NCBI RefSeq assembly: GCF_000716445.1
Contig: NZ_JNWK01000028.1
Location: 62,001 to 126,000 of the forward strand
Origin: Streptomyces wedmorensis
GTDB taxonomy: Bacteria; Actinomycetota; Actinomycetes; Streptomycetales; Streptomycetaceae
DNA length: 64,000 bases
Reading direction: 5' to 3'
Every line of letters begins with the position of its first letter. The stretch's first letter is position 1. The notes under the pieces are model-generated. The model worked only from the letters and a program-made list of their open reading frames with translations. It had not been told where the DNA came from and searched no databases. This document shows, piece after piece, positions 9,285-18,146 of this stretch. The position numbers were made by a program, and so were the translations under genes.

Positions 9285-9634
9285 CGATGACACGACTCAC
9301 GGGCCGGGCCCTGCGCCTGACGATCCTCGTCGGCGAGAACGACACCTGGCACCACCGGCCGCTCTTCACCGAGATCGTGCACCGGGCGCACGCCGCCGGC
9401 CTCGCCGGCGCCTCCGTCTTCACGGGCGTCGAGGGGTTCGGCGCCTCCTCCCGCATCCACACGACCCGCCTCCTCTCGCTCGGCGAGGACCTGCCGGTCG
9501 CGATCCTCATCGTGGATACGGAACAGCGCATCCGGGACTTCCTGCCCCAGCTCGACGAGCTGGTGACGGAAGGGCTGGTGCTCCTCGACGACTGCGAGGT
9601 CGTCCGCTACACGGGCCGGGAGAACCGGGATTGA
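9281..9634 (+). CDS. DUF190 protein of the crcB operon
   Basis: A 117-aa soluble protein overlapping the stop of the first crcB (ATGA) and the TTG start of the second. DUF190 features visible are [33 protein letters not shown] and [20 protein letters not shown], giving a small ferredoxin-like/PII-like fold. DUF190 genes are commonly placed with crcB and are suspected to modulate fluoride export, but the mechanism is not established to my knowledge. Translational coupling on both sides implies fixed stoichiometry with the channel subunits. Confidence 0.88.
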   Translation: MTMTRLTGRALRLTILVGENDTWHHRPLFTEIVHRAHAAGLAGASVFTGVEGFGASSRIHTTRLLSLGEDLPVAILIVDTEQRIRDFLPQLDELVTEGLVLLDDCEVVRYTGRENRD

Positions 9635-9987
9635 ACTGGCTGCTCGTCATGGTCGGAGCCGCGGTCGGCGCGCCCCTGCGGTATCTGACGGACCTGGCGG
9701 TCAGGGCCCGGCACGACTCCGTCTTCCCGTGGGGCACCCTCGTCGTGAACGTCGTCGGCTCGTTCGCCCTCGGTCTGCTCGCCGGCGTCGCGCCCGGGCG
9801 GGCGTCGCCGCTGCTCGGCACGGGCCTGTGCGGGGCGCTGACCACGTACTCGACCTTCTCGTACGAGACGCTGAAGCTGTACGAGGACGGGGCGAAGGGG
9901 TACGCCCTCCTGAACGTGGCGGGCAGCCTGGCCGCCGGACTCGGAGCCGTATGGCTGGGAGTGGAGACGGCGGCAGCGTTCGGGTGA
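9631..9987 (+). CDS. crcB: Fluoride channel CrcB (Fluc), second subunit
   Basis: A 118-aa four-helix Fluc protein: [55 protein letters not shown] and [18 protein letters not shown]. The likely start is TTG 9631, overlapping the DUF190 stop; ATG 9649 is the alternative. It is shorter and clearly diverged from the first copy, as in Gram-positive bacteria where two Fluc subunits pair. The operon has no link to the polyketide cluster. Confidence 0.9.
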   Translation: MNWLLVMVGAAVGAPLRYLTDLAVRARHDSVFPWGTLVVNVVGSFALGLLAGVAPGRASPLLGTGLCGALTTYSTFSYETLKLYEDGAKGYALLNVAGSLAAGLGAVWLGVETAAAFG

Positions 9988-10013
9988 CCCGGGGCCCGGG
10001 GGCCGAGCGTCCG

Positions 10014-11162
10014 TCAGGCGCCCGGCAGGACGCGGGTCTCCGCGGCCGGGAGACCCTTGGCCCACCAGTGGTCGTAGCGGCGGTAGACGTGCGGGTCGCG
10101 GTCGGCGAGGAGCCGGCCGAGGGAGGCGGCCTCGGCGGCGAGGGCGTCCCAGACGGCGGCCGGGAGCGGATGGAAGGCGGAGGCCTCGACGCCCTCGGGG
10201 ACGGGGCGCCAGACGCCGGCGACGTGGCCGTCGACGAGGAGCGTCGGGAGGCAGTCGCCGTTCACGCGGATGACGTGCTTGCGGTAGGCGGGCGGGATGA
10301 CGCGGCTGCGGTCCGCGTAGGCGAGGAGGACGCTGTCCCACATCGCCATGAGGCGCGGCGGGGCGGGCACGTCCTCGTCGGGCAGCGGAGCCCCGGGCAC
10401 GTCGTACAGGACCGTGCCGTCCTCGCCCCCGAAGCGGGCGAGTGCGCCTTCGAGGGTCCGAACGGCCTCCCGGACCAGGCCCTTCGGCGCCATGGTGAAC
10501 TGCGCCATGTCGGCGACCGAGGCCGGTCCGAAGCCCTCCAGGTAGCGGCGGATCAGGACGGCCAGGCCGGCGGCGGAGGCCTCCGGGTCGGCGAGGGCCG
10601 GGCGGTGGGTCGCCGTCACGAAGGACTGGGCGGTGCCGAAGGACCACGGGAGGCCCGTCGGCGCGTGCCACAGCGGCGCGTACTGCCGGACCATGCGCCA
10701 GACCACCGCCTCCACCGGCTCGCCGCGGCCCGCCTCCAGGCGCGCCCTCATCTCGGCCCCGGTCCGCGCCTCGGCGGCGTACGCGAGGAGGTCGGGCAGG
10801 AGCGCGTCGGCGTCGGCGGCCGTGAACCCCGCCGCCTTGAACCGCGGGTCGTGCAGCCGCGAGCCCCGTATCGTCGGCTCCATGCCCTCGCGGAAGGCCC
10901 GGTAGTCCTCGACGTGCACCAGGTGCAGCGTGAGCCGCATCAGCGTCGACCTCACCAGCTCGAAGCCGCCCACCGCCGCGTCGAGCACCTCCGGATCGAA
11001 GCCCGCCACCCGGTTCCACAACGCCACGTACGGCGAACCCGGTTGCTGCGCCTGGATCGCCACCACCCGCCGCACGGCGTCCCCGACGCCGACCGGCTCC
11101 CGGTCCAGGAGCAGCTGCCGGGCCAGGGTGGAGCGGTTGAGGGCGCGCGCGGTGATCACCAT
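10014..11162 (-). CDS. Winged-helix DNA-binding domain protein (HTH_42 / DUF1006 family)
   Basis: A 382-aa protein. Start 11162 gives the usual N-terminus MVITARALNRSTLARQLLL. Other family features are VAIQAQQPGSPYVALWNR, the AQFTMAPKGLVREAVR winged-helix segment, LAYADRSRVIPPAYR and, near the end, RRYDHWWAKGLP. HTH_42 proteins are related to YcaQ/AlkX DNA glycosylases. Most Streptomyces members are uncharacterised and often annotated as winged-helix DNA-binding proteins. The catalytic QxQ of true glycosylases is represented by AIQAQQP near residue 40. It converges on crcB. Confidence 0.8.
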   Translation of the reverse strand: MVITARALNRSTLARQLLLDREPVGVGDAVRRVVAIQAQQPGSPYVALWNRVAGFDPEVLDAAVGGFELVRSTLMRLTLHLVHVEDYRAFREGMEPTIRGSRLHDPRFKAAGFTAADADALLPDLLAYAAEARTGAEMRARLEAGRGEPVEAVVWRMVRQYAPLWHAPTGLPWSFGTAQSFVTATHRPALADPEASAAGLAVLIRRYLEGFGPASVADMAQFTMAPKGLVREAVRTLEGALARFGGEDGTVLYDVPGAPLPDEDVPAPPRLMAMWDSVLLAYADRSRVIPPAYRKHVIRVNGDCLPTLLVDGHVAGVWRPVPEGVEASAFHPLPAAVWDALAAEAASLGRLLADRDPHVYRRYDHWWAKGLPAAETRVLPGA

Positions 11163-11347
11163 GCGCCGATTCTGCCCGGAGGGTCCGACAGGCCCGCGGC
11201 GGAGGTGCCCGCGCCCGGGGGCGGCGGCTGCCCGGGCCCGGGGGCCGGCGCGGCGGGCGGCCGCGACCGGTGCCGGACGCCGCCGGTTCACCGGGGGCAC
11301 GTTCCGGGGACACGCGGTCCTCACCCGGGGTCGTGAGGATCGGGCGC

Positions 11348-12220
11348 ATGACCTCCGTTTCCAGTTCCAGGGCCTCGCGCCCGGCCGCCGCGGCTTCCGC
11401 GGTGGCCCTCGCCGCCGCTGTCGCGCTCCTCGCCCCGACCTCCCCGGCGTACGCCGCCGGCAACGCCGTGCCGACGTACGAGGTGAAGATCAACCTCACG
11501 ACGGCGGCCCTGGACCCGGCGTACGCGCCGAGCGCCGCGGTGAGGTCGGCGTTCGGGATCACGGGATCGGCCAAGGCGCGGTCGTACAGCTACTACGACA
11601 CCGACGGCGGGGCGCTGGACGCTCAGGGGTGGAGCGTGCGGCTGCGGCACAAGAGCGGGTCGTCGTTCGAGGAGACCTACAAGAAGCGGTTCCCCGTCAC
11701 GAACGGCGACATCACCGCGGCCCTGAACACCGCCAACGCGGCCGGCTTCGACAGCGGCGACACCAACTACGACGCCGAGGTCGACTGGGGCTACGCCAAG
11801 CAGACCCTCAGCTTCTCCAACGAGAAGAGCCACAGCGCCAGTGGCTACTCCGGCACCGCGATGCCGACGAGCACGACCGGCCGCACCTGGCTCGTCAACG
11901 ACATCCCCGGCAAGCTGGAGGACTGGGGCAGCGCCGACTGGGGCAGGACCACGCTCCAGGCGTCCCGCGCGCACGGGCCCGTCGCCTCGAAGGTGTACGG
12001 CGGCGCCTGGGGCCCCTCCGACGACGCGAGCATCGAGGTGCTGCCGGTCGTCGGAGCCGGCGGGACCGGGACGGAGTACGTCATCGAGCTCTCCTTCAAG
12101 ACCGACTCGTACGCCGACGCGGCCGACCTGCACGCGGACGCCATCGCCGTCGCCGAGGCCAACGGCTGGCTGTACCACGGCGACATCCTGAAGACGCAGC
12201 TGATCCTCGACCGCTACTGA
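11348..12220 (+). CDS. Secreted protein with CYTH-like features
   Basis: A 290-aa exported protein. The signal peptide runs from MTSVSSSRASRP through an Ala/Val-rich core to a cleavage site near AYA|A. The mature part begins PTYEVKINLT and continues YYDTDGGALDAQGWSVRLRH and FEETYKKRFP. This order (EVK start, Y-x-D-T, R-x-R, then a Lys-rich strand) resembles CYTH/triphosphate-tunnel proteins, which are normally cytoplasmic phosphate enzymes. That is inference; the C-terminal half (tryptophan-rich, WGSADWGRTTL) is not recognised. The start was chosen at the ATG beginning the signal peptide. Confidence 0.6.
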   Translation: MTSVSSSRASRPAAAASAVALAAAVALLAPTSPAYAAGNAVPTYEVKINLTTAALDPAYAPSAAVRSAFGITGSAKARSYSYYDTDGGALDAQGWSVRLRHKSGSSFEETYKKRFPVTNGDITAALNTANAAGFDSGDTNYDAEVDWGYAKQTLSFSNEKSHSASGYSGTAMPTSTTGRTWLVNDIPGKLEDWGSADWGRTTLQASRAHGPVASKVYGGAWGPSDDASIEVLPVVGAGGTGTEYVIELSFKTDSYADAADLHADAIAVAEANGWLYHGDILKTQLILDRY

Positions 12221-12340
12221 GACACGCGCGTTCACCCAGGGCTCGCCCCGGTGTCGGCGGCGCGTCGCCGGGAGTTGTGCGCAGGACCGGACCATGAGGC
12301 CGCCGTCACCCGCGACTTTCACGTGTTCCAGGGAGTTCTG

Positions 12341-13684
12341 ATGAATCCGCGCCTCCTGCGCCGGCCCGCCGCCGTGGTCCTGCCGCTGTCCGCCGCGCTC
12401 GCGCTCTCGGTGGTCGTGGGGACGGCCGACGCGACGCCGGCGGGGCACCACCACGACACGGCCGCCCGGGTCGTCTCCACGGCGACGCTGCCCGACATCC
12501 CGCTGGCCGCGTTCTCCGACGCGCTGGTGCCGGGCAGCGTCACGGACGACCGCGGCGTCGACCTCGGGGGCATCGGCAGCGACCTGTACCCGGCCGAGCG
12601 GCGCGGGGAGTACTGGACGGTGACCGACCGGGGCCCGAACGGGCAGATAGCCGTCGGCAAGGACAAGCGGCGCACGTTCCCGGTGCCCGGCTTCGACCCG
12701 GCCATCGTGAGGATCCGCGCGGTCGGCGGCCGGATCCAGGTCCTGAAGGCGATCCCGCTGACCACGGCGTCGGGCGCGCCCGTGACCGGACTGCCGAACC
12801 AGGCCGGCCGCGACGAGGCGCCGTACACGTACGACGCCTCGACCCCGCTCGCGTACGACCCGAACGGCCTCGACACCGAGGGCCTCGTACGGGACGGGGA
12901 CGGCAGCTTCTGGCTGGTCGACGAGTACGGGCCGTCGCTCGTGCACGTCTCGGCCGGCGGGCGGGTGCTCGCCCGGCACGTGCCCGAGGGGCTGAACCTG
13001 ACGGGCGCCGACTACCCGGTCGTCGAGTCGCTGCCGTCGATCTACCTCCAGCGCAAGGTCAACCGCGGCTTCGAGGGCCTGGCGCTGCTGCCCGACGGCG
13101 ACCTGGTGATGGCGCTGCAGAGCCCGCTGCTCAACCCCGACAAGGTCGCGGGCGAGAACTCCCGCACCACGCGGCTGCTGCGCTTCTCGCCCCGGAAGAA
13201 CCGGGTGACGGCCGAGTACGCCTACCGCTTCGACGCCGTCGGCGACGTCGAGCCCGGCCAGACCAAGACCTCCGAGCTGAAGGTCTCCGCGCTCGTCGCG
13301 ATCGGCGGCGACCGCCTCCTCGTCCAGGAGCGCACCGACAAGGCCGCCCGCGTGTACGAGGTGCGCCTGCGCCGCGGCGCCGACATCCTCGGCTCCGCCT
13401 GGGACACCGCCGCGACGCCCACCCTGGAGCAGCTCGACGACCGGGGCGCGGCCGGAGTCCCGGTCCTCGCCAAGCGGCTCGTCGTGGACCTCAACACGGT
13501 CCCGGGCGTGCCCGGGAAGATCGAGGGCATCGCCCTCGACGGCCCGTCGACCCTCGCGCTGCTCAACGACAACGACTTCGGGATGACCGACGGCCCCGGG
13601 GCCTTCGACGCGGCCGGACGGCTCGTCGACAGCGGCGTGGAGACCACGCTCGTACGGGTGCGTCTCGACCGTCCCGTGCGCTGA
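12341..13684 (+). CDS. Secreted esterase-like / phytase-like beta-propeller protein
   Basis: A 447-aa exported protein. ATG 12341 has AGGGAG at 12329-12334 and opens a signal peptide (LRRPAAVVLPLSAALALSVVVG). The mature part matches the esterase-like activity of phytase family: GSDLYPAERRGEYWTVTDRGPN near the front, GLDTEGLVRDGDGSFWLVDEYG in the middle, NRGFEGLALLPDGDL, and GIALDGPSTLALLNDNDFGM at the end. These proteins are calcium-dependent propellers with presumed phosphoesterase activity outside the cell. The gene stands alone and is closed by a long hairpin at 13694-13748. Confidence 0.85.
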   Translation: MNPRLLRRPAAVVLPLSAALALSVVVGTADATPAGHHHDTAARVVSTATLPDIPLAAFSDALVPGSVTDDRGVDLGGIGSDLYPAERRGEYWTVTDRGPNGQIAVGKDKRRTFPVPGFDPAIVRIRAVGGRIQVLKAIPLTTASGAPVTGLPNQAGRDEAPYTYDASTPLAYDPNGLDTEGLVRDGDGSFWLVDEYGPSLVHVSAGGRVLARHVPEGLNLTGADYPVVESLPSIYLQRKVNRGFEGLALLPDGDLVMALQSPLLNPDKVAGENSRTTRLLRFSPRKNRVTAEYAYRFDAVGDVEPGQTKTSELKVSALVAIGGDRLLVQERTDKAARVYEVRLRRGADILGSAWDTAATPTLEQLDDRGAAGVPVLAKRLVVDLNTVPGVPGKIEGIALDGPSTLALLNDNDFGMTDGPGAFDAAGRLVDSGVETTLVRVRLDRPVR

Positions 13685-13693
13685 TCACCGGAA

Positions 13694-13748
13694 TTCCGGA
13701 AACACCCGTGCCCCGGCCGTGACGGCCGGGGCACGGGTGTTTCCGGAA
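13694..13748. terminator. Very strong hairpin terminator
   Basis: A perfect 26-bp inverted repeat (13694-13719 and 13723-13748) with a three-base loop lies 10 bases after the stop at 13684. It insulates the chromosomal block on the left from the AraC gene on the right. Confidence 0.9.
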
Positions 13749-13900
13749 AGGGCCGCAGGTCCCCTCGCCAGCCAACAGGAAGCGACGGGTCCGCCGCAAA
13801 TCCGGTGAACAATTCTCGACCGGTCCTCTAGCGTCGCGCGAGCCCAGCGCGATATTCGCGGGTCACACTGCTGCGTGGGTCGACACGTAGTGAGGTGCAT

Positions 13901-14758
13901 ATGGATACAGCAGTGGAAAGGGCGATCGAGTGCATCCGGGAGCGTTACGGCGAACCGCTGACCCTCACGGAGATCGCCGAAAGCGCTCTGCTCAGCCGTT
14001 TCTATTTCACGCGGCTGTTCAAAGAGGAGACCGGGCTCACGCCGGGAAGATTCCTGGCCGCGATCCGTATTCACCAGGCGAAGCGTCTCATCGAGACCAC
14101 CTCGATGAGCATCACCGACATCTCCTATGCGGTCGGATACAACAGCCTGGGCTCCTTCACCAATTCCTTCACGGCCAGTGTCGGCGTCTCGCCCAGCCGG
14201 TTCCGCAGGCTGACGCGGGACGGCGGTGACGGGCTCCCGGGCCCCGAACCGACGGAGTGGACGGGCCTCGGGACGATCGCGGGCACCATCAGCCTGCCCA
14301 CCGGGCACGGCAACGCACGGGTGTTCCTCGGCGCCTTCGGCACGCCCGTCGTCCAGCACCCGTCGGTCGCCTCGGGCGTCATCGACGTGCCGAGCGGCCG
14401 GCCCTCCTGCTACTCGCTCAAGAACGTGCCCGAGGGCAGCTGGTACCTGCTCGCGGTGGCGGTCGCCGACGGCCTCGGGCCCGACCCGGCCGGCGGGCGC
14501 ACCCCGCTCGTCGGCGACGGTCCGAAGTCCGTGACCGTCACCGCCGACACCGTCACGAGCGCGGCCGTACGGCTGCGCCCGGCCCGGCCCGCCGACCCGC
14601 CGGTCCTGCTCGCGCTGCCGGAACTCGAACCCCCGGCCGTCGTCGTCCCGCACCCGGGGTGCGCCTCCGTCAACCCGCCCCAGGAGAACGGCGGACGGCG
14701 CCAGGCCGCGGGCCACCTCAGGGTGGCTTCCGTGGCGCCGGCGCCGACGGCGTCGTGA
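13901..14758 (+). CDS. AraC-family transcriptional regulator
   Basis: A 285-aa protein with the DNA-binding domain at the N-terminus (residues ~1-105). The first HTH is LTLTEIAESALLSRFYFTRL and the second is MSITDISYAVGYNSLGSFTN, ending in the AraC signature GVSPSRFRRLTR. The C-terminal ~170 residues form a beta-rich region (AGTISLPTGHGNARVFLGAF, VPEGSWYLLAVAVADG) that may sense a ligand. This N-terminal-HTH layout is common in Streptomyces antibiotic clusters. GTG 13895 is an alternative start two codons upstream. It converges on the ParB-like regulator and is the first plausible cluster gene. Confidence 0.85.
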   Translation: MDTAVERAIECIRERYGEPLTLTEIAESALLSRFYFTRLFKEETGLTPGRFLAAIRIHQAKRLIETTSMSITDISYAVGYNSLGSFTNSFTASVGVSPSRFRRLTRDGGDGLPGPEPTEWTGLGTIAGTISLPTGHGNARVFLGAFGTPVVQHPSVASGVIDVPSGRPSCYSLKNVPEGSWYLLAVAVADGLGPDPAGGRTPLVGDGPKSVTVTADTVTSAAVRLRPARPADPPVLLALPELEPPAVVVPHPGCASVNPPQENGGRRQAAGHLRVASVAPAPTAS

Positions 14759-14768
14759 GGACGGGAAC

Positions 14769-16001
14769 TCAAGGCACCATGTCCTGCTTGGTCTTGAGCT
14801 GCTCGGCGAGGAGGCTCCACTCCCTGCTGATGCGCTCGGCGATCGGCGCGATGACACCGAGCCAGTGCGGCGGGACCGCGTCGACCAGCTCGCGCCAGTC
14901 CTCGTCGGGGTCGGTGGCGTGCAGCTGCATCCAGCGCAGGAACTCACGGCCTCCCGCGTTGTACCGGATGGCGGGATCGGTGGCCATCTTGGCCGCCACC
15001 GTCGCCCACGCGGGCGGCGCCTCCGTGTGGTTCCGGCGCGGCGCCGGCGCGGCGTCGGGGTGCGGCGCCACCCGCAGCGGTCCGCGGGCGGTGCCGCACG
15101 CCGCCGCGCCCGCGGGCCGCGCCGCCTCGCCCGGGAGCCGCACCTGCTGCCGTACGGTCGGCACCGACTGCACCGCGGGGACGGCCTGCACGGGCCGTAC
15201 GGACTGCACCGACCGCACGGGCTGTACCGGCTCCGGCCGGGCGGCCTGCGTCTGGCGCCCGTCCCGCTCGGGGCTGTCGCCGCGGCGGAGCCGGGCGCTG
15301 ACGTCGTGGACCGTGCCCAGCGACACGTCCGTCTCCCGGGCGACCTGACGCAGCGGGGCGTTCGGGTGGGCCGTGATGTACTCGGCGGCACGCCGCCTGC
15401 CCTCGCCCGCGTCCACCGGACGCCGCCTGCCGTCCCGCCCGATGCGCTTGCCGTCGAGCGGCGCCCCCTCCGACGTCCGGTCGCGCAGCGACGCGATCGT
15501 CTTGGCGCTCAGCCCGGTGATGCCGGCGATGGCCCGGTCGGACCAGTCGGGGTGCGAACTCAGCACGCGCTGCGCTCCGGACACCCGGTCGGCCTTCGAC
15601 AGCGGGAGACCGTGCGAGCCGTTCGCCTTCATGGCGATGACGAGCGCCTCGGAATTCGAACAGTCGAGGAAGCGCGCCTTGATGCTGACGTCGCCGCGGA
15701 GCCTCGCGGCCTCCAGGCGGTGCAGGCCGTCGATGATGCGGTAGCCGTCCATCTGGACCAGAATGGGCGGCAGTTCCGCCGATCCCGCCGCGTCGACGAG
15801 AAGCTGGATGTGAGCGGCGTCCGTACCGCTCTGGCGCAGGGAGACGCCGGGCGACAGCGCGCTGACGGGTACGTCGCGTGCCGGCAGTTTCTCGAAGTTC
15901 TTGAGATCGAATTCGCTGCGGGTCGCTGCTTCGGTGCTCTCCGATCTGACGGGGCTGAACGCACTCGTGATCAAGACGGCTTGCCCACTGCTCTGAGCCA
16001 T
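14769..16001 (-). CDS. ParB-domain pathway regulator (StrR/NovG-like class)
   Basis: A 410-aa protein starting at 16001, with GGAGTGAAGGG just upstream in its sense. Residues ~40-130 are a ParB N-terminal domain: VPVSALSPGVSLRQSGTD, LPPILVQMDGYRIIDGLHRLEA, LDCSNSEALVIAMKANGSHG and LPLSKADRV. This is followed by an HTH segment (WSDRAIAGITGLSAKTIASL). StrR, NovG and related activators of antibiotic clusters share this domain, so this is probably a pathway-specific DNA-binding activator, not a chromosome-partition protein. A low-complexity Pro/Val/Gln linker (PVQPVRSVQSVRPVQ and similar, ~260-290) separates it from a C-terminal helical region. Confidence 0.82.
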   Translation of the reverse strand: MAQSSGQAVLITSAFSPVRSESTEAATRSEFDLKNFEKLPARDVPVSALSPGVSLRQSGTDAAHIQLLVDAAGSAELPPILVQMDGYRIIDGLHRLEAARLRGDVSIKARFLDCSNSEALVIAMKANGSHGLPLSKADRVSGAQRVLSSHPDWSDRAIAGITGLSAKTIASLRDRTSEGAPLDGKRIGRDGRRRPVDAGEGRRRAAEYITAHPNAPLRQVARETDVSLGTVHDVSARLRRGDSPERDGRQTQAARPEPVQPVRSVQSVRPVQAVPAVQSVPTVRQQVRLPGEAARPAGAAACGTARGPLRVAPHPDAAPAPRRNHTEAPPAWATVAAKMATDPAIRYNAGGREFLRWMQLHATDPDEDWRELVDAVPPHWLGVIAPIAERISREWSLLAEQLKTKQDMVP

Positions 16002-16095
16002 TCCCTTCACTCCCTTTCTGCTGCCGCTCCCGTCGAGCGTCGCAGCAGGGTCTTCAGGCGCAGTCGAGGAAAGCTGGACAGCGCCTGGAAGCACG

Positions 16096-16136
16096 ACACC
16101 GCGGGTGCCCGCCGGATCGGCGGGCACCCGCGGTGT
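16096..16136. terminator. Terminator after the ABC transporter operon
   Basis: A perfect 18-bp inverted repeat (ACACCGCGGGTGCCCGCC at 16096-16113, its complement at 16119-16136) with a five-base loop. It lies 11 bases past the end of the permease gene on the minus strand. Confidence 0.85.
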
Positions 16137-16147
16137 TCGGGGAGGGG

Positions 16148-16987
16148 TCAGGCGTCCCTGCGCTTCAGCAGCACCGCCGCGACCGCCAGCAGTGCGGCGG
16201 TCCACAGCGCCAGCACGCCGAGGCCCTGCCACGGCCCCAGCAGGTCGTCCACCCGGGGGTGCTGCTGGGTGATCAGGAACCCGGCCTCGGTGGGGAGGTA
16301 GGCGTGGACGTGCTCGCCGACCGTGCCGGGCAGCAGCCTGGCCATCGGGGCGAGCACCAGGACGAAGGCGATGACACCGGTGATGCTCGCCGCCGTGTGC
16401 CGGATGATCGCGCCGACGGCGAGCGCGAACAGACCGAGGAGCGACAGGTAGAACCCGCACCCGACGACGGCCCGCAGGACGCCCGGGTCGCCGAGCGCGA
16501 CGGGGGCCTTGCCGTTCAGCATCGGCGCGCCGATCAGGAACGAGCCGAACGCGGTCACCTCGCCGACCGCCAGGACGAGCAGTCCGAAGACGGCGGCCTT
16601 CGCCAGGAGCACCGGCACCCGCTTGGGCACCGCGAGCAGGCTGGCCCGGATCATGCCGGTGGAGTACTCGGAGGCGATGACCATCGCGCCCAGCACCAGG
16701 ACCGCGAGCTGGCCGATCAGGATGCCGCTGCCGAGGATGGTGCCGGTCGGGTCGAGCCGCATGGCGGCCTGTTGCGACGGGTCGGTCTTGTCCCAGTTCG
16801 CCACGCCCATCTGGATGAAGAGCGCGGTGAAGACCAGGGTCGCGACGATCAGGATCGCGAGCGACCAGACCGTGGAGCGGACGGAGCGGATCTTCGTCCA
16901 CTCCGACAGCATCAGCCGCCCGAAGGTCGGCTTGTGGGCGTCCGCGACGGGGACGGTCGCGGGCGCGGACGCGGTCGCGGCGGTCAC
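16148..16987 (-). CDS. ABC-2 type transporter permease
   Basis: A 279-aa membrane protein with six hydrophobic segments. The N-terminus has the pattern FGRLMLSEWTKIRSVRSTVWSL that precedes helix 1 in Streptomyces ABC-2 permeases. The first periplasmic loop and the later MVIASEYSTGMIRASLLAVPKR motif are family hallmarks. It overlaps the upstream ATPase gene by four bases and must be its partner. Because it flanks the regulators and the gamma-glutamyl amidase, it may export the cluster product, but similar pairs are found all over the chromosome. Confidence 0.88.
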   Translation of the reverse strand: MTAATASAPATVPVADAHKPTFGRLMLSEWTKIRSVRSTVWSLAILIVATLVFTALFIQMGVANWDKTDPSQQAAMRLDPTGTILGSGILIGQLAVLVLGAMVIASEYSTGMIRASLLAVPKRVPVLLAKAAVFGLLVLAVGEVTAFGSFLIGAPMLNGKAPVALGDPGVLRAVVGCGFYLSLLGLFALAVGAIIRHTAASITGVIAFVLVLAPMARLLPGTVGEHVHAYLPTEAGFLITQQHPRVDDLLGPWQGLGVLALWTAALLAVAAVLLKRRDA

Positions 16988-17910
16988 TTCACACCTCCGG
17001 CGGTGGGCACGCCGGCGTCGTACTCGACGGCGTCCTTGGTCAGTTCCATGAAGGCTTCCTCGAGGGAGCCGCGCCGGGTCGAGAGCTCGTGCAGCACCAG
17101 GCCGCCGCCGGCGGCCAGTTCGGCGATGCGCGGGGCCTCGATGCCGACCACGTCCAGGTCGCCCTCCTCGGTGTCGGTGACGGTGCCGCCGTGGCTCCTG
17201 AGGAGCGCGGAGAGCCGTTCCCGGTCCGGGGTCTTGATGAGGACGGACTGTTCGGTGCTGCGCTCGATGAACTCCTGGGTGGAGCAGTCGGCGACGAGCC
17301 GGCCGCGCCCGATGACGATGAGGTGGTCGGCGGTGACGGCCATCTCGTTCATCAGGTGGCTGGAGACGAAGACGGCACGGCCCTCGGCCGCGAGTGACTT
17401 CATCAGGTTCCGGATCCAGAGGATGCCCTCCGGGTCCAGGCCGTTGACCGGCTCGTCCAGGACGAGGGCGGCGGGGTCGCCGAGCAGCGCGGCCGCGATG
17501 CCGAGCCGCTGCCCCATGCCGAGCGAGAAGCCGCCGGCCCGCTTGCGGGCCACCGGCGTCAGGCCGACCTGGTCGATGACCTCCTCGACCCGGCGCTTGC
17601 CGAAGCCCTGGGTCTGGGCGAGGCAGAGCAGGTGGTCGTAGGCGCTGCGGCCGGTGTGGACGGCGCGGGCCTCCAGGAGCGCGCCGACCACCCGCATGGG
17701 CTGCGGAAGGTCGCTGTAGCGCACGCCGTTGACGGTGGCCTCGCCGCCGTCGGGCCGGTCGAGGCCGAGCAGGAGTCTCATGGTCGTGGACTTGCCCGCG
17801 CCGTTGGGGCCCAGGAAGCCGGTGACGCGACCGGGCTCGACAGTGAAGGAGAGACCGTTCACGGCGGTCTTGTCGCCGTAGCGTTTCGTGAGGTTCTTGG
17901 CTTCGATCAT
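16984..17910 (-). CDS. ABC transporter ATP-binding protein
   Basis: A 308-aa ATPase of the DrrA type. Walker A is GPNGAGKSTT, the signature region is FSLGMGQRLG, Walker B is ALVLDEPVNGLD and the switch His is in VFVSSHLM. The C-terminal ~80 residues (LSALLRSHGGTVTDTEEGD) form the extension usual in antibiotic-exporting ATPases of the DrrA group. It is the first gene of a two-gene minus-strand operon and is divergent from the plus-strand gene at 18147, with which it shares a ~236-base control region. Confidence 0.92.
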   Translation of the reverse strand: MIEAKNLTKRYGDKTAVNGLSFTVEPGRVTGFLGPNGAGKSTTMRLLLGLDRPDGGEATVNGVRYSDLPQPMRVVGALLEARAVHTGRSAYDHLLCLAQTQGFGKRRVEEVIDQVGLTPVARKRAGGFSLGMGQRLGIAAALLGDPAALVLDEPVNGLDPEGILWIRNLMKSLAAEGRAVFVSSHLMNEMAVTADHLIVIGRGRLVADCSTQEFIERSTEQSVLIKTPDRERLSALLRSHGGTVTDTEEGDLDVVGIEAPRIAELAAGGGLVLHELSTRRGSLEEAFMELTKDAVEYDAGVPTAGGVK

Positions 17911-17932
17911 GGGTTACCTCGGTTGAATGGGC

Positions 17933-18117
17933 TGCGAGAGATTAACCGGGGACGCAATACTCCCCACCCACCTTGGTACCAGGCTTGCATTCTGTTCAGT
18001 AGTCCCCTACGGGGCACCTTTGAACGATGGCCTCCGTTTCGGGTCCGTGGCTATTTTTACGGTGCCGACCGCCCGTTCCGGCGGTTGTTCCATCTGCTCG
18101 ATTTCCTCAGTTGAACG
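17933..18117. promoter_or_regulatory. Divergent control region with TTGAACG-type heptamers
   Basis: Between the ABC ATPase and the amidase gene there are TTGAATG (17933-17939), TTGAACG (18020-18026) and TTGAACG (18111-18117). The same heptamer is found in the divergent promoters near 48.4 and 52.1 kb. They are candidate binding sites for a cluster activator. Confidence 0.4.
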
Positions 18118-18146
18118 CGAACCCCACGGAACCCATGAGGGTGGTC

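Noticed and set aside
14769..16001. Plasmid or chromosome partition ParB
   Set aside because: No ParA gene and no parS-like site are nearby; it stands beside a cluster and matches the StrR/NovG arrangement.
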